This document shows positions 37,049 to 48,443 of a DNA stretch of 64,000 nucleotides, in pieces. The translations under genes were made by a program, and so were the position numbers. Source of the DNA: Candidatus Nitrosacidococcus sp. I8 (GTDB lineage Bacteria > Pseudomonadota > Gammaproteobacteria > Nitrosococcales > Nitrosococcaceae); NCBI RefSeq assembly GCF_945836005.1, contig NZ_OX241534.1, positions 1,660,275 through 1,724,274 of the forward strand. Reading direction: 5' to 3'. Positions within the stretch are counted from its first letter, which is position 1. Every line of letters begins with the position of its first letter. A model generated the notes under the pieces. The model saw nothing but the letters and a program-made list of their open reading frames with translations, ran no database searches and had not been told where the DNA came from.

Positions 37049-38305
37049 ATGAATCTAACTGATCTTAAAACAAAAAGTACCCCTGAAATTTTAGGAATTG
37101 CCCAATCTATGGGGTTAGAGGGTATGTCTAGGTTACGCCGTCAGGATCTTATCTTTGCTCTGCTTAAAGCCCATGCTAAAAATGGAGATGATATTTACGG
37201 CAGTGGTGTGTTAGAGCTTCTTCAAGATGGGTTTGGATTTTTACGTTCATCAAGTTCTTCCTATCTTGCAGGACCTGATGATATTTATGTTTCACCAAGC
37301 CAAATTAGACGATTTGGACTCCGTACTGGTCATACTATTGAGGGGAAAATACGTCCTCCTAAAGAAGGGGAGCGTTATTTTGCTTTACTTAAAATCAATG
37401 ACATTGACTTTGCTCCACCAGAACAATCTCAAGATAAAATCTTATTTGAGAATCTAACCCCTCTCTTTGCTAATGAGCGATTAATACTAGAAAGGGGTAA
37501 TGGTAGCACAGAAGATCTTACTCCTAGAGTAATTGATTTAATTGCACCTATTGGTAAGGGACAACGGGGATTGATTGTTTCGGCACCTAAATCTGGTAAA
37601 ACAGTCATGCTACAAAACATTGCTCAATCTATTGCAGCAAACCATCCAGAGTGTTACATCATTATCCTACTTATCGATGAACGCCCAGAAGAAGTTACTG
37701 AAATGATGCGTTCTGTGAAAGGTGAAGTAATTTCCAGTACCTTCGACGAGCCAGCAAGCCGTCATGTGCAAGTCTCTGAAATGGTTATTGAAAAGGCAAA
37801 ACGCCTTGTGGAGCATAAGCGAGACGTAGTCATTCTTTTAGATTCTATTACCCGATTAGCTCGTGCTTACAACACAGTAGCTCCATCCTCTGGGAAAGTG
37901 CTTACAGGTGGAGTAGATGCCAATGCGTTGCAAAGGCCTAAACGATTTTTCGGGGCTGCACGTAATTTAGAAGAAGGAGGAAGTTTAACTATCATTGCAA
38001 CCGCACTTATTGATACTGGATCACGTATGGATGATGTAATCTATGAAGAATTTAAAGGCACAGGCAATATGGAAATTCATCTTGAAAGAAAGTTAGCAGA
38101 AAGAAGAGTTTATCCTGCAATTAATATTAGTCGATCAGGTACTCGCCGAGAAGAATTACTTACTACACCAGATAATTTACAAAAAACGTGGATCCTGCAT
38201 AAATTACTTGCTCCCATGGATGAAGCTGAAGCTATGGAATTCTTACTAAGTAAATTAAAAGAAACTAAGACAAATGCGTCATTTTTTGATTCAATGAAGC
38301 GTTAA
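37049..38305 (+). CDS. rho: Transcription termination factor Rho
   Basis: 418 residues, standard length. The start [15 protein letters not shown] is typical. It has the N-terminal RNA-binding domain ([11 protein letters not shown], about 48-58), the Walker A loop [12 protein letters not shown] (about 174-185), the Walker B region [16 protein letters not shown] and the C-terminal R-rich arginine-finger region. Hexameric RNA helicase that ends transcription. It leads the rho-miaA-hfq series. Confidence 0.98.
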   Translation: MNLTDLKTKSTPEILGIAQSMGLEGMSRLRRQDLIFALLKAHAKNGDDIYGSGVLELLQDGFGFLRSSSSSYLAGPDDIYVSPSQIRRFGLRTGHTIEGKIRPPKEGERYFALLKINDIDFAPPEQSQDKILFENLTPLFANERLILERGNGSTEDLTPRVIDLIAPIGKGQRGLIVSAPKSGKTVMLQNIAQSIAANHPECYIIILLIDERPEEVTEMMRSVKGEVISSTFDEPASRHVQVSEMVIEKAKRLVEHKRDVVILLDSITRLARAYNTVAPSSGKVLTGGVDANALQRPKRFFGAARNLEEGGSLTIIATALIDTGSRMDDVIYEEFKGTGNMEIHLERKLAERRVYPAINISRSGTRREELLTTPDNLQKTWILHKLLAPMDEAEAMEFLLSKLKETKTNASFFDSMKR

Positions 38306-38314
38306 AGTCGATTT

Positions 38315-39274
38315 TTGAATTTCTATAATCCTAAAATTTCATCTATTGTGCCCCATCTCCCTCCTGCCATATTTCTTATGGGGCCTACTGCGTCAGGAAA
38401 AACAGATCTTGCTTTAGCACTTTGTGAGTATTTACCTTGTGAAATTATTAGTGTTGATTCAGCACAGGTTTACCGAGGAATGGATATTGGTACTGCAAAA
38501 CCCAGTATAGAAATACGTCAAATTTGCCCCCATCATCTCATTGATATTCTCGATCCTGCCCAATCTTATTCGGCTGGGCAATTTTACGAGGATACTCGTT
38601 ATTTAATGAGCACAATCGCTAAACGTAATCATATCCCTTTATTAGTAGGTGGAACCATGCTGTATTTCCATACTTTAAGAAATGGAATTTCTTTTCTACC
38701 AGCTAGAGATTTAGCTATTAGAGCTAAAATCGAAAAAGAGGCAGAAATAATAGGATGGAAAGTGCTGCACGATCGCTTAACAACTCTTGACCCCCTATCT
38801 GCTAATCATATTAATCCTAATGATCCGCAAAGAATCCAAAGAGCTCTAGAAGTCTATCAGCTAACAGGAAAGCCTTTAAGTTCATTAATTAACTCTACCT
38901 ACCCTAGCCTGCCATACAATATAATTAGAGTTTCAGTTTTACCAAAAGAGAGAATTCTACTTCATCATCGTATTGAACAGCGATTTTTAGCTATGCTAGA
39001 GAAAGGATTTTTAGAAGAAGTAAAAAATTTATTTCAACGCTCTGATTTAAATATCAAGTTAGCATCTATACGTGCAGTAGGTTACCGTCAAGCTTGGCTC
39101 TATCTACAAAATAAACTCTCCCTTTCTGCTATGATCGATCAGGCAATTATTGCTACTCGACAAATGGCAAAACGCCAACTAACTTGGCTTAGACGGGAAA
39201 AAGATAGCTTACAGATTTTATCTGAAGAAGCTAGTGCAAAAGAACTGTATCAAAAAATAAATAAGTATTTGTAA
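38315..39274 (+). CDS. miaA: tRNA dimethylallyltransferase
   Basis: 319 residues. Adds the dimethylallyl group to A37 of tRNAs reading UNN codons. The P-loop is FLMGPTASGKTDLALAL, followed by ISVDSAQVYRGMDIGTAKP and PLLVGGTMLYFHTL; the C-terminal part carries IRAVGYRQAWLYL and ATRQMAKRQLTWLRRE. The start is a TTG 9 bases after rho; an ATG start further in would cut the P-loop region, so TTG is kept. hfq follows after a gap of 195 bases. Confidence 0.96.
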   Translation: MNFYNPKISSIVPHLPPAIFLMGPTASGKTDLALALCEYLPCEIISVDSAQVYRGMDIGTAKPSIEIRQICPHHLIDILDPAQSYSAGQFYEDTRYLMSTIAKRNHIPLLVGGTMLYFHTLRNGISFLPARDLAIRAKIEKEAEIIGWKVLHDRLTTLDPLSANHINPNDPQRIQRALEVYQLTGKPLSSLINSTYPSLPYNIIRVSVLPKERILLHHRIEQRFLAMLEKGFLEEVKNLFQRSDLNIKLASIRAVGYRQAWLYLQNKLSLSAMIDQAIIATRQMAKRQLTWLRREKDSLQILSEEASAKELYQKINKYL

Positions 39275-39469
39275 TACACATATACTATAATTTAGGTATA
39301 GTATATTAAGGTTACAGGCCTATATTTTAGGTACTGTAAATAGAGATGTTTATATAATTAACGAGTTGGTAAAAGTATAGTTCTTTACCAAGAACTAGAA
39401 GGCTGTTAATAGGTCTTAATCTCTATCTATCGTTAAAAACAAAAAATTTATAGGGAGAAAGAAAGACTC

Positions 39470-39745
39470 ATGTCGCGCTGGCAATCACTACAAGATCCTT
39501 TTCTTAATATTTTACGTAAGGAGAGAGTTTCTGTATCTATTTATCTAGTCAATGGTATTAAGCTACAGGGACAAGTTGAATCTTTTGATCAGTTTGTTAT
39601 TTTATTAAAAAATACAGTAAGCCAAATGGTATATAAGCACGCTATATCAACGATTGTTCCTGCACGTAATGTTAAATTACCTGCTAGTGAGCTAGGTAAT
39701 ATTGATCAAAACACTGAAAAATCACTACCTAATGATGATGAATAG
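39470..39745 (+). CDS. hfq: RNA chaperone Hfq
   Basis: 91 residues. The Sm1 and Sm2 regions are typical ([20 protein letters not shown], then [18 protein letters not shown], and [14 protein letters not shown]). Hfq hexamers pair small RNAs with mRNAs. The C-terminal tail is short and acidic ([11 protein letters not shown]). A strong ribosome binding site (AGGGAG) is present about 13 bases before the ATG. Confidence 0.98.
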   Translation: MSRWQSLQDPFLNILRKERVSVSIYLVNGIKLQGQVESFDQFVILLKNTVSQMVYKHAISTIVPARNVKLPASELGNIDQNTEKSLPNDDE

Positions 39746-39762
39746 TAAATTAATGTAATAGT

Positions 39763-40914
39763 GTGGAGTACACTAATAATCAGCCCTATTCTTATAGGGC
39801 TATTTTAGTAGAGGTTCTTTTTCATAGAACAACAGACGATCAGGAAGGGGTAGAATTTATATCACTTGTCCGCTCTGCGGATATACAGGTATTAGAGATA
39901 CTAGTCTGTAAGAAGGTAACACCTCATCCAAAGTATTTTATTGGCAGCGGAAAACTAGATGAAATCCATCATAAAACTCGCACCCAAGAAGCCAACTTAA
40001 TTATCTTTAATCAAAATTTAACGCCAAGCCAAGAGCGTAATTTAGCAAAATTTTTGCAATGTGAGGTTTTAGATCGAACTGAGCTTATTCTGCATATTTT
40101 TGCTCAAAGGGCACGATCTTACGAAGGAAAACTGCAAGTAGAACTTGCTCAATTACAACATTTATCTACCCGATTAGTACGAGGATGGACACATTTAGAG
40201 CGACAGAAGGGTGGTATTGGGCTACGAGGACCTGGAGAAACTCAATTAGAGACAGATCGTCGCTTAGTTGGTAATCGAATTAAGCAATTACGTAAACGTT
40301 TAGAGCAAGTACGCAAACAGCGTAATCAAAGTAGATATGCACGGCATAAAGCAAAAGTTGCTACTATTTCTCTAGTAGGATATACAAATGCAGGTAAATC
40401 TACCTTATTTAATTGCCTAACTAAATCGCAGGTTTTTGCAGATAATAAATTGTTTGCAACCTTGGATCCTACTTTAAGAAAACTTCATCTAGAAGCTAAT
40501 CACTCTTTAGTATTAGCAGATACTGTTGGATTTATCCGTGATTTACCCCATAGCCTTATTGATGCTTTCTATGCCACTTTAGAGGAAATTAAAGAATCTA
40601 CACTTTTACTTCATATTGTCGATTGTTCCTCTGAAGATAGAAAGGATTTAGTAAATCAAGTCAATAAAGTACTCTCTGAAATTGGTGCAGACGATATACC
40701 TTGTATTGAAGTCTATAATAAGATCGATCAAATTTCTGATATAAAACCAAAAATAGAAAGAAATGAGGCAGGAAATATTAATAAAGTATGGCTTTCTGCT
40801 TTTCAAGATAAGAGTTTAGCCCTACTAAAGCAAGCTCTAATAGAGTTTTTTAAAGTAGGTAAAAGTATAGAAAATAGTAATATGGATTTGCCAGTTAGAA
40901 CTATATCCTTGTAA
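39763..40914 (+). CDS. hflX: GTPase HflX
   Basis: 383 residues, somewhat shorter than E. coli HflX (426). Ribosome-associated GTPase. The N-terminal HflX domain has PHPKYFIGSGK, FNQNLTPSQERNL, DRTELILHIFAQRA and GGIGLRGPGETQLETDRR; the G domain has GYTNAGKST (G1), ADTVGFIRDLP (G3) and NKID (G4). The start is the GTG at 39763, 17 bases after hfq; the region aligning with E. coli (AILVEVLF) begins shortly after it. A terminator-like hairpin covers codons 7-13. Confidence 0.95.
   Translation: MEYTNNQPYSYRAILVEVLFHRTTDDQEGVEFISLVRSADIQVLEILVCKKVTPHPKYFIGSGKLDEIHHKTRTQEANLIIFNQNLTPSQERNLAKFLQCEVLDRTELILHIFAQRARSYEGKLQVELAQLQHLSTRLVRGWTHLERQKGGIGLRGPGETQLETDRRLVGNRIKQLRKRLEQVRKQRNQSRYARHKAKVATISLVGYTNAGKSTLFNCLTKSQVFADNKLFATLDPTLRKLHLEANHSLVLADTVGFIRDLPHSLIDAFYATLEEIKESTLLLHIVDCSSEDRKDLVNQVNKVLSEIGADDIPCIEVYNKIDQISDIKPKIERNEAGNINKVWLSAFQDKSLALLKQALIEFFKVGKSIENSNMDLPVRTISL
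39782..39801 (+). terminator. Terminator-like hairpin inside the start of hflX
   Basis: AGCCCTAT (39782-39789) pairs perfectly with ATAGGGCT (39794-39801) over the loop TCTT and is followed by ATTTTAG. It lies 37 bases after the hfq stop and within the first codons of hflX, so it could attenuate read-through or affect hflX translation. The T-run is short. Confidence 0.4.
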
Positions 40915-41039
40915 AATGATGGGATAATAAGTTTTAATTAAGTAGCATTAAGTTTAAATAGGCTGGTTTATAGTATGCTAATACTGCACGTTATAAGCAC
41001 ATATTTTGTAATCGAATCGACATTGGAGTACCTAGACTG

Positions 41040-42245
41040 ATGGCTTGGAATGAGCCTAATGGAAACAAAGATAATGATTCTTGGAATAAAAATGGTGATC
41101 AACAAGGACCACCAGATCTAGATGAAATTATCCAAAATCTCAAAACTAAACTGAATAAATTTTTTGGTAATAAAGATGGAGGAGGATCAAATTTTTTAGA
41201 GCAAGGACCGAGTAGTAGAGGCCTAGTTTTACTAGCACTGGTTGCTATCACTGGCTGGATGGGTTCAGGTATTTATATTGTTAAACCTGCAGAACGAGGA
41301 GTAGTGCTTCGATTTGGTAAATATGTAACTACGGCTGATTCAGGACCACATTGGCATATTCCCTACCCTATTGAGAAAGTAGAATTAATAGATGTGGCTC
41401 AAATCAGAAGCTATGAAATTGGTTATCGATCTACAGGTAGAGGACAATCCGGATCTCCTGTACCCAGTGAATCCTTAATGCTCACGCAGGATGAAAACAT
41501 AGTAGATGTGCGTATTGCGGTTCAATATAGGATTAAAGATGCGGCTCATTATTTATTTAATGTACGCCATGCAGACATTAATTTACGGCAAGTACTTGAA
41601 AGTGCATTAAGAGAAGTAGTAGGTAAAAATACTATGGATTTTGTGCTTACAGAAGGACGTAGTGAGACGATGATCCAAACGCAAGCCCTAGCTCAAGAAG
41701 TTTTAGATCAGTATAAAGCGGGAATGATTGTCACTAGCGTAAACATGCAAGATGCTCAACCACCAGAGCAAGTGCAAGAAGCTTTTGCTGATGCTATTAA
41801 AGCTAGGGAGGATGAGCAAAGACTTCGTAATGAGGCTGAAGCCTATGCAAATGATATTATTCCTAAAGCACGAGGCGCAGCTTTTCGTAAGATTAGAGAA
41901 GCAGAAGCTTATAAGAGTCAAGTAATTGCTCATGCTCAAGGTGAGACTGCACAATTTTCTCAGATTCTTGAAGAATACTTAGCAGCCCCAGAAATTACTG
42001 AAAAACGTCTTTATATTGAGGCTATGGAATCGGTAATGAAAGGAAGCCGTAAAGTGCTTGTTGATGTACCCGGAAGTACTAATGTATTTTATCTACCTCT
42101 TGGAAATAATGAGAGTGAAGAAAATAATAAAACGAGACGTACAATCTCTTTAGATCAGTTACCTGCTATTATCCGAGGCAAAAATATGAACCAACAAGAT
42201 CATAGTCTACAAGACAATAATAGCCGAAATCGGAGGACGCGTTAG
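41040..42245 (+). CDS. hflK: FtsH protease modulator HflK
   Basis: 401 residues. A glycine/asparagine-rich cytoplasmic N-terminus precedes one membrane segment (about 60-80, LVLLALVAITGWMGSGIYIV). An SPFH/band-7 domain follows (PAERGVVLRFGKYV, GPHWHIPYPIEKVELID, VRIAVQYRIKDAAHYLFN). With HflC it forms the periplasmic vault around FtsH. Two bases separate it from hflC. Length is normal. Confidence 0.97.
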   Translation: MAWNEPNGNKDNDSWNKNGDQQGPPDLDEIIQNLKTKLNKFFGNKDGGGSNFLEQGPSSRGLVLLALVAITGWMGSGIYIVKPAERGVVLRFGKYVTTADSGPHWHIPYPIEKVELIDVAQIRSYEIGYRSTGRGQSGSPVPSESLMLTQDENIVDVRIAVQYRIKDAAHYLFNVRHADINLRQVLESALREVVGKNTMDFVLTEGRSETMIQTQALAQEVLDQYKAGMIVTSVNMQDAQPPEQVQEAFADAIKAREDEQRLRNEAEAYANDIIPKARGAAFRKIREAEAYKSQVIAHAQGETAQFSQILEEYLAAPEITEKRLYIEAMESVMKGSRKVLVDVPGSTNVFYLPLGNNESEENNKTRRTISLDQLPAIIRGKNMNQQDHSLQDNNSRNRRTR

Positions 42246-42247
42246 TA

Positions 42248-43171
42248 ATGGGTAAAAATTTTAGCGTCTTATTCGGGATCATCGCCTTGCTTATTATTAT
42301 GGGATCTCAAAGCGTTTTTACTGTTGATGAAAGAGAGAGAGCTATTTTACTTAGGTTAGGGAAAATTGAGAGGGTAGACTTCGAGCCTGGCATCCATTTT
42401 AAAATTCCATTTTTTAACTCAGTAAGAAAATTTGATGGTCGTACCCTATCCCTTGATGTAGAAGCTGAACGCTATCTTACAATCGAAAAAAAGAATGTTA
42501 TTGTGGATTCTTTCATTATGTGGCGAATTAGCGATGTAGCTCAATACTATCGCTCAATGGCTGGTACTGAATCCAATGCAGATTTACGTTTATCTCAAAT
42601 TATTAAAGATGGATTACGTAGTGAGTTTGGGCGGCGCTCTATTCAAGAAGTAGTCTCAGGTGAACGAGCACTTATTATGAAAACTATGGCTCGCCGAGCA
42701 AATGAGCAAGCTAAAGAATTTGGTATTACTATTGTGGATGTACGTCTTAAACGAATTGATTTACCAAAAGATGTAAGTAGCTCCGTATATGCTCGTATGG
42801 AAGCCGAGCGTGAGAGGGTAGCAGCTGAACTAAGATCTCAAGGGGTGGAAACCTCTGAGCGGATTCGATCAGAGGCCGATCGCCAACGTACTATTATTTT
42901 AGCCGATGCACAAAAAGAAGCAGATACTATTCGTGGTGCAGGCGATGCAGCAACGACTAAAATTTATGGAGATACCTTTAATAAAGATCCAAATTTCTAT
43001 GCTCTGTATCGTAGTTTAAATGCATATCGTAATATCTTCCCTCAGGAAAGTGATAATATTCTTCTTTTAGAGCCTAAGGGAGAATTTTTTAGTTTTTTTA
43101 ATTCTAAATCAGCTACCCCTCCTCTAACTCATTCCATACAACCTCAAACTAATTCTAATTCTACTCAATAA
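42248..43171 (+). CDS. hflC: FtsH protease modulator HflC
   Basis: 307 residues: one N-terminal membrane segment (about 5-23) and a band-7 domain (VDERERAILLRLGKIERVDF, GIHFKIPFFNSVRKFDGR, YRSMAGTESNADLRLSQII). The coiled C-terminal part contains RMEAERERVAAELRSQG. Partner of HflK. A hairpin terminator follows directly. Confidence 0.97.
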   Translation: MGKNFSVLFGIIALLIIMGSQSVFTVDERERAILLRLGKIERVDFEPGIHFKIPFFNSVRKFDGRTLSLDVEAERYLTIEKKNVIVDSFIMWRISDVAQYYRSMAGTESNADLRLSQIIKDGLRSEFGRRSIQEVVSGERALIMKTMARRANEQAKEFGITIVDVRLKRIDLPKDVSSSVYARMEAERERVAAELRSQGVETSERIRSEADRQRTIILADAQKEADTIRGAGDAATTKIYGDTFNKDPNFYALYRSLNAYRNIFPQESDNILLLEPKGEFFSFFNSKSATPPLTHSIQPQTNSNSTQ

Positions 43172-43175
43172 TATT

Positions 43176-43200
43176 CAAAAGGGGGTTTATCCCCCTTTTG
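43176..43200 (+). terminator. Terminator after hflC
   Basis: CAAAAGGGGG (43176-43185) and CCCCCTTTTG (43191-43200) form a perfect 10-bp stem with a 5-base loop (TTTAT). It sits 5 bases after the hflC stop; TTAGATTT follows. The T-run is moderate, so termination may be partial before hisZ. Confidence 0.75.
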
Positions 43201-43242
43201 TTAGATTTCAGAATAAAATAAGTTAAAGTTTAATCTATATAG

Positions 43243-44412
43243 ATGCCGATTACTGAACGCTGGCTTTTACCAGAGGGTGTAGATGAAATTTTACCAGAAG
43301 AAGCAGAAAATATAGAATCTGCTCGCCGGAAACTTATAGATTTGTTTTATTCTTGGGGTTATGAACTAGTTATCCCGCCACTTATCGAATACCTAGAATC
43401 CCTTTTCACAGGTACGGGTACTGATTTAGAGCTACAAACTTTTAAGCTTACGGATCAGCTCACTGGGCGTTTAATGGGGATTCGGGCTGATATAACACCG
43501 CAAGTAGCTAGAATTTCTGCTCATCGCCTTAAAAGAAAAGGAATAACTCGTTTATGTTATATAGGTAGTGTATTGCATACCTTGCCCAAGAATTTAGGCG
43601 GTACTCGTAATCCTATTCAAGTCGGTGCAGAACTCTATGGGCATAAAGGTATAGAAAGTGATATAGAAATTATACGACTTGCTATAGAATCTCTATTTCA
43701 ATCTGGGATAGAAAAAATCTGTTTAGACTTAGGTCATGTAGGAATATTCCAAAATATTATTTCTCAAGTGCGTCTTTCAAAAGCACAAGAATATGTATTG
43801 CTTGATATAGTGCAACGTAAAGCACAAGATGAAATTGAAAATGCATTAATAGAATATCAGATTGACTCTAAATATTCCAAGATACTTATGGTCTTAATAA
43901 GCCTTCATGGAGGGGAAGAGGTTATTCAGGAAGCAGAGCGATACCTGATGGATAATGAAGCAATCGACGCATTAGCTACTTTGAAAAAAACTGCAAGTGC
44001 TATTCAAAAATACTTCCCTTCACTACCTATTCATTTTGATTTAGCAGAATTACGAGGTTATCATTATCATACAGGGCTTGTTTTTTCTGTTTATACCCCT
44101 AAGTATGGTCAAGCGATTGTTCAAGGTGGGCGGTATGATGGAATTGGGCAAAACTTTGGATATGCACAACCAGCAACTGGGTTTAGCATAGACCTAAAAA
44201 AAATTATTACCTCTTATCCGAAACCCTATCATAGGATTTATGCACGCTGGATTGAAGATGTTAAGTTTGAACAGGAAGTACTGCGTTTACGCCAGCAAGG
44301 AGAAAAAGTAGTCTATGGGCTTTCAGATACTAAAGAGGACTATGAAGTGCTAGGCTGTAATCGTAGGTTAATACTAGAAGATGGACAATGGAAAGTGATA
44401 AGGATTAAGTAA
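43243..44412 (+). CDS. hisZ: ATP phosphoribosyltransferase regulatory subunit
   Basis: 389 residues, a histidyl-tRNA-synthetase-like protein that activates short-form HisG in histidine synthesis. Class II synthetase-like motifs are seen: LFYSWGYELVIPPLIEYLES, GRLMGIRADITPQVARI, RGYHYHTGLVFSVY and QGGRYDGIGQNFG. It lacks the anticodon-binding domain of HisS, which fits HisZ. It is followed after 4 bases by purA, the conserved gammaproteobacterial arrangement. Confidence 0.95.
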   Translation: MPITERWLLPEGVDEILPEEAENIESARRKLIDLFYSWGYELVIPPLIEYLESLFTGTGTDLELQTFKLTDQLTGRLMGIRADITPQVARISAHRLKRKGITRLCYIGSVLHTLPKNLGGTRNPIQVGAELYGHKGIESDIEIIRLAIESLFQSGIEKICLDLGHVGIFQNIISQVRLSKAQEYVLLDIVQRKAQDEIENALIEYQIDSKYSKILMVLISLHGGEEVIQEAERYLMDNEAIDALATLKKTASAIQKYFPSLPIHFDLAELRGYHYHTGLVFSVYTPKYGQAIVQGGRYDGIGQNFGYAQPATGFSIDLKKIITSYPKPYHRIYARWIEDVKFEQEVLRLRQQGEKVVYGLSDTKEDYEVLGCNRRLILEDGQWKVIRIK

Positions 44413-44416
44413 GTAA

Positions 44417-45706
<1,290 letters not shown>

Positions 45707-45720
45707 AATAATAGTTTAAT

Positions 45721-45833
45721 GGTAGCCTGCACTGGTCTCCTCGCAATGATATATTGTAAACCCCGTCAGGCCTGGAAAGGAGCAGCGGCAGCAGTACTTT
45801 CATGTGCCGAGATACGGCTAGTTGTAGGCTACC
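45721..45833 (+). ncRNA. ffs: 4.5S RNA of the signal recognition particle
   Basis: The ends GGTAGCCTGC and the closing GTAGGCTACC pair, and the apical SRP part CCCCGTCAGGCCTGGAAAGG with AGCAGCGGCAGC is the conserved domain IV (Ffh-binding GGAA tetraloop and AGCAGC). The position directly upstream of dnaX is classic for gammaproteobacteria. Length of about 113 bases is typical. Confidence 0.93.
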
Positions 45834-45852
45834 ACCTTATTTTTATAATCTA

Positions 45853-47463
45853 ATGGATTATTATGCATTAGCAAGAAAATGGAGACCTCGTAGCTTTTCC
45901 CAAGTAGTGGGACAAGATCATATACTTCAACCACTTATAAATAGTTTAGATACGGGAAGAGTACACCACGCTTTTTTATTTACAGGGATTCGAGGCGTAG
46001 GTAAAACCACCTTAGCTCGGATCTTAGCAAAATCTCTTAATTGTGAAGAAGGTATTAGTTCCTCTCCATGCGGAAAATGTAAAAATTGCTTAGAGATTAA
46101 TGAAGGCAATTATATTGACCTTATAGAAGTAGATGCAGCATCTCGTACAGGTGTAGATGATACTAGGGATCTACTAGAAAATGCTCATTATGCTCCAAGC
46201 CATGGTCGCTATAAAGTGTACCTCATTGACGAGGTACATATGTTTTCTCTTTCAAGTTTTAATGCACTATTAAAAACTTTAGAAGAGCCCCCACCTCATG
46301 TTAAATTTTTATTAGCGACTACTGATCCTAAAAAAATACCTGTTACTGTCCTCTCTCGCTGTTTACAATTTAATTTAAGACGGATAAATCCGAAGATCGT
46401 TGCAGGTTATCTAAGTAAAATCCTAGATGAAGAACATATTTTATTTGATCCAGAGGCGTTATTTGCAATTGCTCAAGCTTCGGAAGGTAGTATGCGCGAT
46501 GCACTTAGCTTTTTAGATCAAGCTATTAATTATAGTAATGGGCAAATTACTGTTAGTACTGCTCAAATAGTTTTAGGTAGTATTGATCAAAAAAATCTTC
46601 TTATTCTTTTAAATTATTTATCTCAAAAAAACTCTCAGGGCCTGATCAAACAGATACGAGAATTATGTAGTTATTCAGTCGATATTTACAGAATTATTAG
46701 AGATTTGTTACATTTACTTCAACAAATTGCTCTTTATCAAATCGATCCTAATCTTATAGATAAGATAGTTGAGAATGAGGATTTTATAGCACTTGCCAGC
46801 CGCTTTACTCCGGAGGAGATTCAACTTTACTATCAAATAGGTCTTATTGGAAATCGGGATCTTATCTATGCACCAGACCCATATATGACCTTTGAGATGT
46901 TGTTACTAAGAATGCTATGTTTCCATCCTGTGGAAGTGACACCTGATGAAAAAACTCTATCCTATCAGAGTATCTTGAGTGATAGTAATTTAAATGAAAT
47001 AGTAGGGGTACAAGAAAAAGAAGCGGTGCTTGTGCCGAGAGAATTTTCTCCAAGCTTACTAAATAATAATCATGACTGGCAAAAATTAATTTCTAAATTA
47101 GAGTTAAGTGGTATTTCAAGGCAACTTGCCGAAAATTGTATTTTCGATCATTCTGAAATAAATAGTTTTTATTTAAAAATTGCCCCAACTATGGTAAGTC
47201 TCCAGCGTGGAAAGGATCGTTTACAAGAGGTATTGAGTAACCACTTAAATAGAGAAGTAAAAATTATTATTCAAACTTTTAATTTTAGTGATAACGCAGA
47301 TACGATTGCTACACAGAAAGTAAAAAATCAAGAAATAGCAAAACAAACCGCAATTAAAGCAGTAGAGAATGATGAAAATATTCAAGCGATCTGTAAAATA
47401 TTCGATGCTCAAGTTCTAACTGAAAACATTAAAGCTGTTCAAGAAAGTAAATTCGATAGTTAA
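45853..47463 (+). CDS. dnaX: DNA polymerase III subunits tau/gamma
   Basis: 536 residues from the ATG at 45853 (MDYYALARKWRPRSF); a frame reaching back to 45802 overlaps the 4.5S RNA and lacks homology. Clamp-loader ATPase. Walker A GIRGVGKTTLARI (about 45-57), zinc cysteines in CGKCKNCLEIN, Walker B YLIDEVHMFS and sensor region TTDPKKIPVTVLSRC are seen. The C-terminal tau part is short. I see no obvious A-rich slippery site with the right position for the gamma frameshift. Confidence 0.96.
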   Translation: MDYYALARKWRPRSFSQVVGQDHILQPLINSLDTGRVHHAFLFTGIRGVGKTTLARILAKSLNCEEGISSSPCGKCKNCLEINEGNYIDLIEVDAASRTGVDDTRDLLENAHYAPSHGRYKVYLIDEVHMFSLSSFNALLKTLEEPPPHVKFLLATTDPKKIPVTVLSRCLQFNLRRINPKIVAGYLSKILDEEHILFDPEALFAIAQASEGSMRDALSFLDQAINYSNGQITVSTAQIVLGSIDQKNLLILLNYLSQKNSQGLIKQIRELCSYSVDIYRIIRDLLHLLQQIALYQIDPNLIDKIVENEDFIALASRFTPEEIQLYYQIGLIGNRDLIYAPDPYMTFEMLLLRMLCFHPVEVTPDEKTLSYQSILSDSNLNEIVGVQEKEAVLVPREFSPSLLNNNHDWQKLISKLELSGISRQLAENCIFDHSEINSFYLKIAPTMVSLQRGKDRLQEVLSNHLNREVKIIIQTFNFSDNADTIATQKVKNQEIAKQTAIKAVENDENIQAICKIFDAQVLTENIKAVQESKFDS

Positions 47464-47475
47464 GGAGACGTATTC

Positions 47476-47796
47476 ATGAAGGGTGGTTTAGGTAATTTTA
47501 TGAGACAAGCACAGCAGATTCAGTCGAATATGGAAAAAGCACAAGCTGAACTTGCAAATATGGAAGTTACAGGCCAATCAGGTGGAGGAATGGTTAGTGT
47601 GGTAATGACCGGACGATATGATTGCCGGCGTGTTACTATTAATGATGAAGTTTGGCAAGAAGGTAAAGAAATGGTGGAAGACTTAGTTGCTGCCGCTGTT
47701 AACGATGCAGTCCAGCAAGTTGAAGCTCAATCGAAGGAGAAAATGTCTAGTATGACCTCTGGAATGCTTCCCCCTGGATTTAAATTACCTTTCTAA
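47476..47796 (+). CDS. YbaB/EbfC family nucleoid-associated protein
   Basis: 106 residues. Typical start [16 protein letters not shown] and the core [25 protein letters not shown]; ends PPGFKLPF. Binds DNA as a dimer and lies between dnaX and recR as usual. A GGAG ribosome binding site is visible. Confidence 0.96.
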   Translation: MKGGLGNFMRQAQQIQSNMEKAQAELANMEVTGQSGGGMVSVVMTGRYDCRRVTINDEVWQEGKEMVEDLVAAAVNDAVQQVEAQSKEKMSSMTSGMLPPGFKLPF

Positions 47797-47822
47797 TTAC
47801 CTTAAGCGATAATAATATCGTT

Positions 47823-48431
47823 ATGCCTATTACTGATTTGTTTGGCCCTTCTGTATCTTATTTGGTAAAGGCATTGCGTTGCTTACCTGGAGTAGGACCA
47901 AAATCTGCACAACGTATGGCTTTTCACCTATTAGAATCAGATCGAGAAGGAGGAATTCAACTTGCAAATGCTTTGCTTGAGTCTCTAGACAAAGTTACTC
48001 AATGCCAATCGTGCCGTATTTTAAATGAATCTCTTCTATGCTCTTTATGTGCTAGCACTGATCGAAATCATAGCCAACTCTGCATTGTAGAAATGCCTAG
48101 TGATGTACAGGCAATTGAACAAACTACTGCCTATCAAGGATTATATTTTGTACTTATGGGGCATTTGTCCCCTCTTGATGGAATTGGTCCTGAAACCTTA
48201 GGTATGGATTTACTTATTCAGCGGTTAGAAATTAAAAAAATTAGTGAAATTATTCTTGCTACTAACCTTACCGTAGAAGGTGAAGCTACTGCCTATTATA
48301 TTGATAGAATAGCAAAAAAATATAATATCGCTACTACTCGAATTGCCCATGGTGTTCCTATTGGAGGCGAGCTCGAGTTTGTTGATGCAAATACGCTTTC
48401 TTATGCTTTTAAAGGTCGCAAGCATTTATAA
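47823..48431 (+). CDS. recR: Recombination protein RecR
   Basis: 202 residues. Works with RecF/RecO to load RecA at gaps. An N-terminal helix-hairpin-helix (LRCLPGVGPKSAQRMAFHLL), a C4 zinc finger (CQSCRI, then CSLC), a Toprim domain with IVEMPSDVQAIEQT, and C-terminal IAHGVPIGGELEFVD are all present. Normal length. Confidence 0.97.
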   Translation: MPITDLFGPSVSYLVKALRCLPGVGPKSAQRMAFHLLESDREGGIQLANALLESLDKVTQCQSCRILNESLLCSLCASTDRNHSQLCIVEMPSDVQAIEQTTAYQGLYFVLMGHLSPLDGIGPETLGMDLLIQRLEIKKISEIILATNLTVEGEATAYYIDRIAKKYNIATTRIAHGVPIGGELEFVDANTLSYAFKGRKHL

Positions 48432-48443
48432 AATACTTATCTT

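Noticed and set aside
45802-45852. Upstream start for dnaX
   Set aside because: It overlaps the 4.5S RNA, and the added residues have no DnaX character; MDYYALARKWRP is the family start.
45853-47463. dnaX gamma-producing slippery site
   Set aside because: The A-rich runs seen in the gene are not in the right frame or position, and no stop follows as needed.
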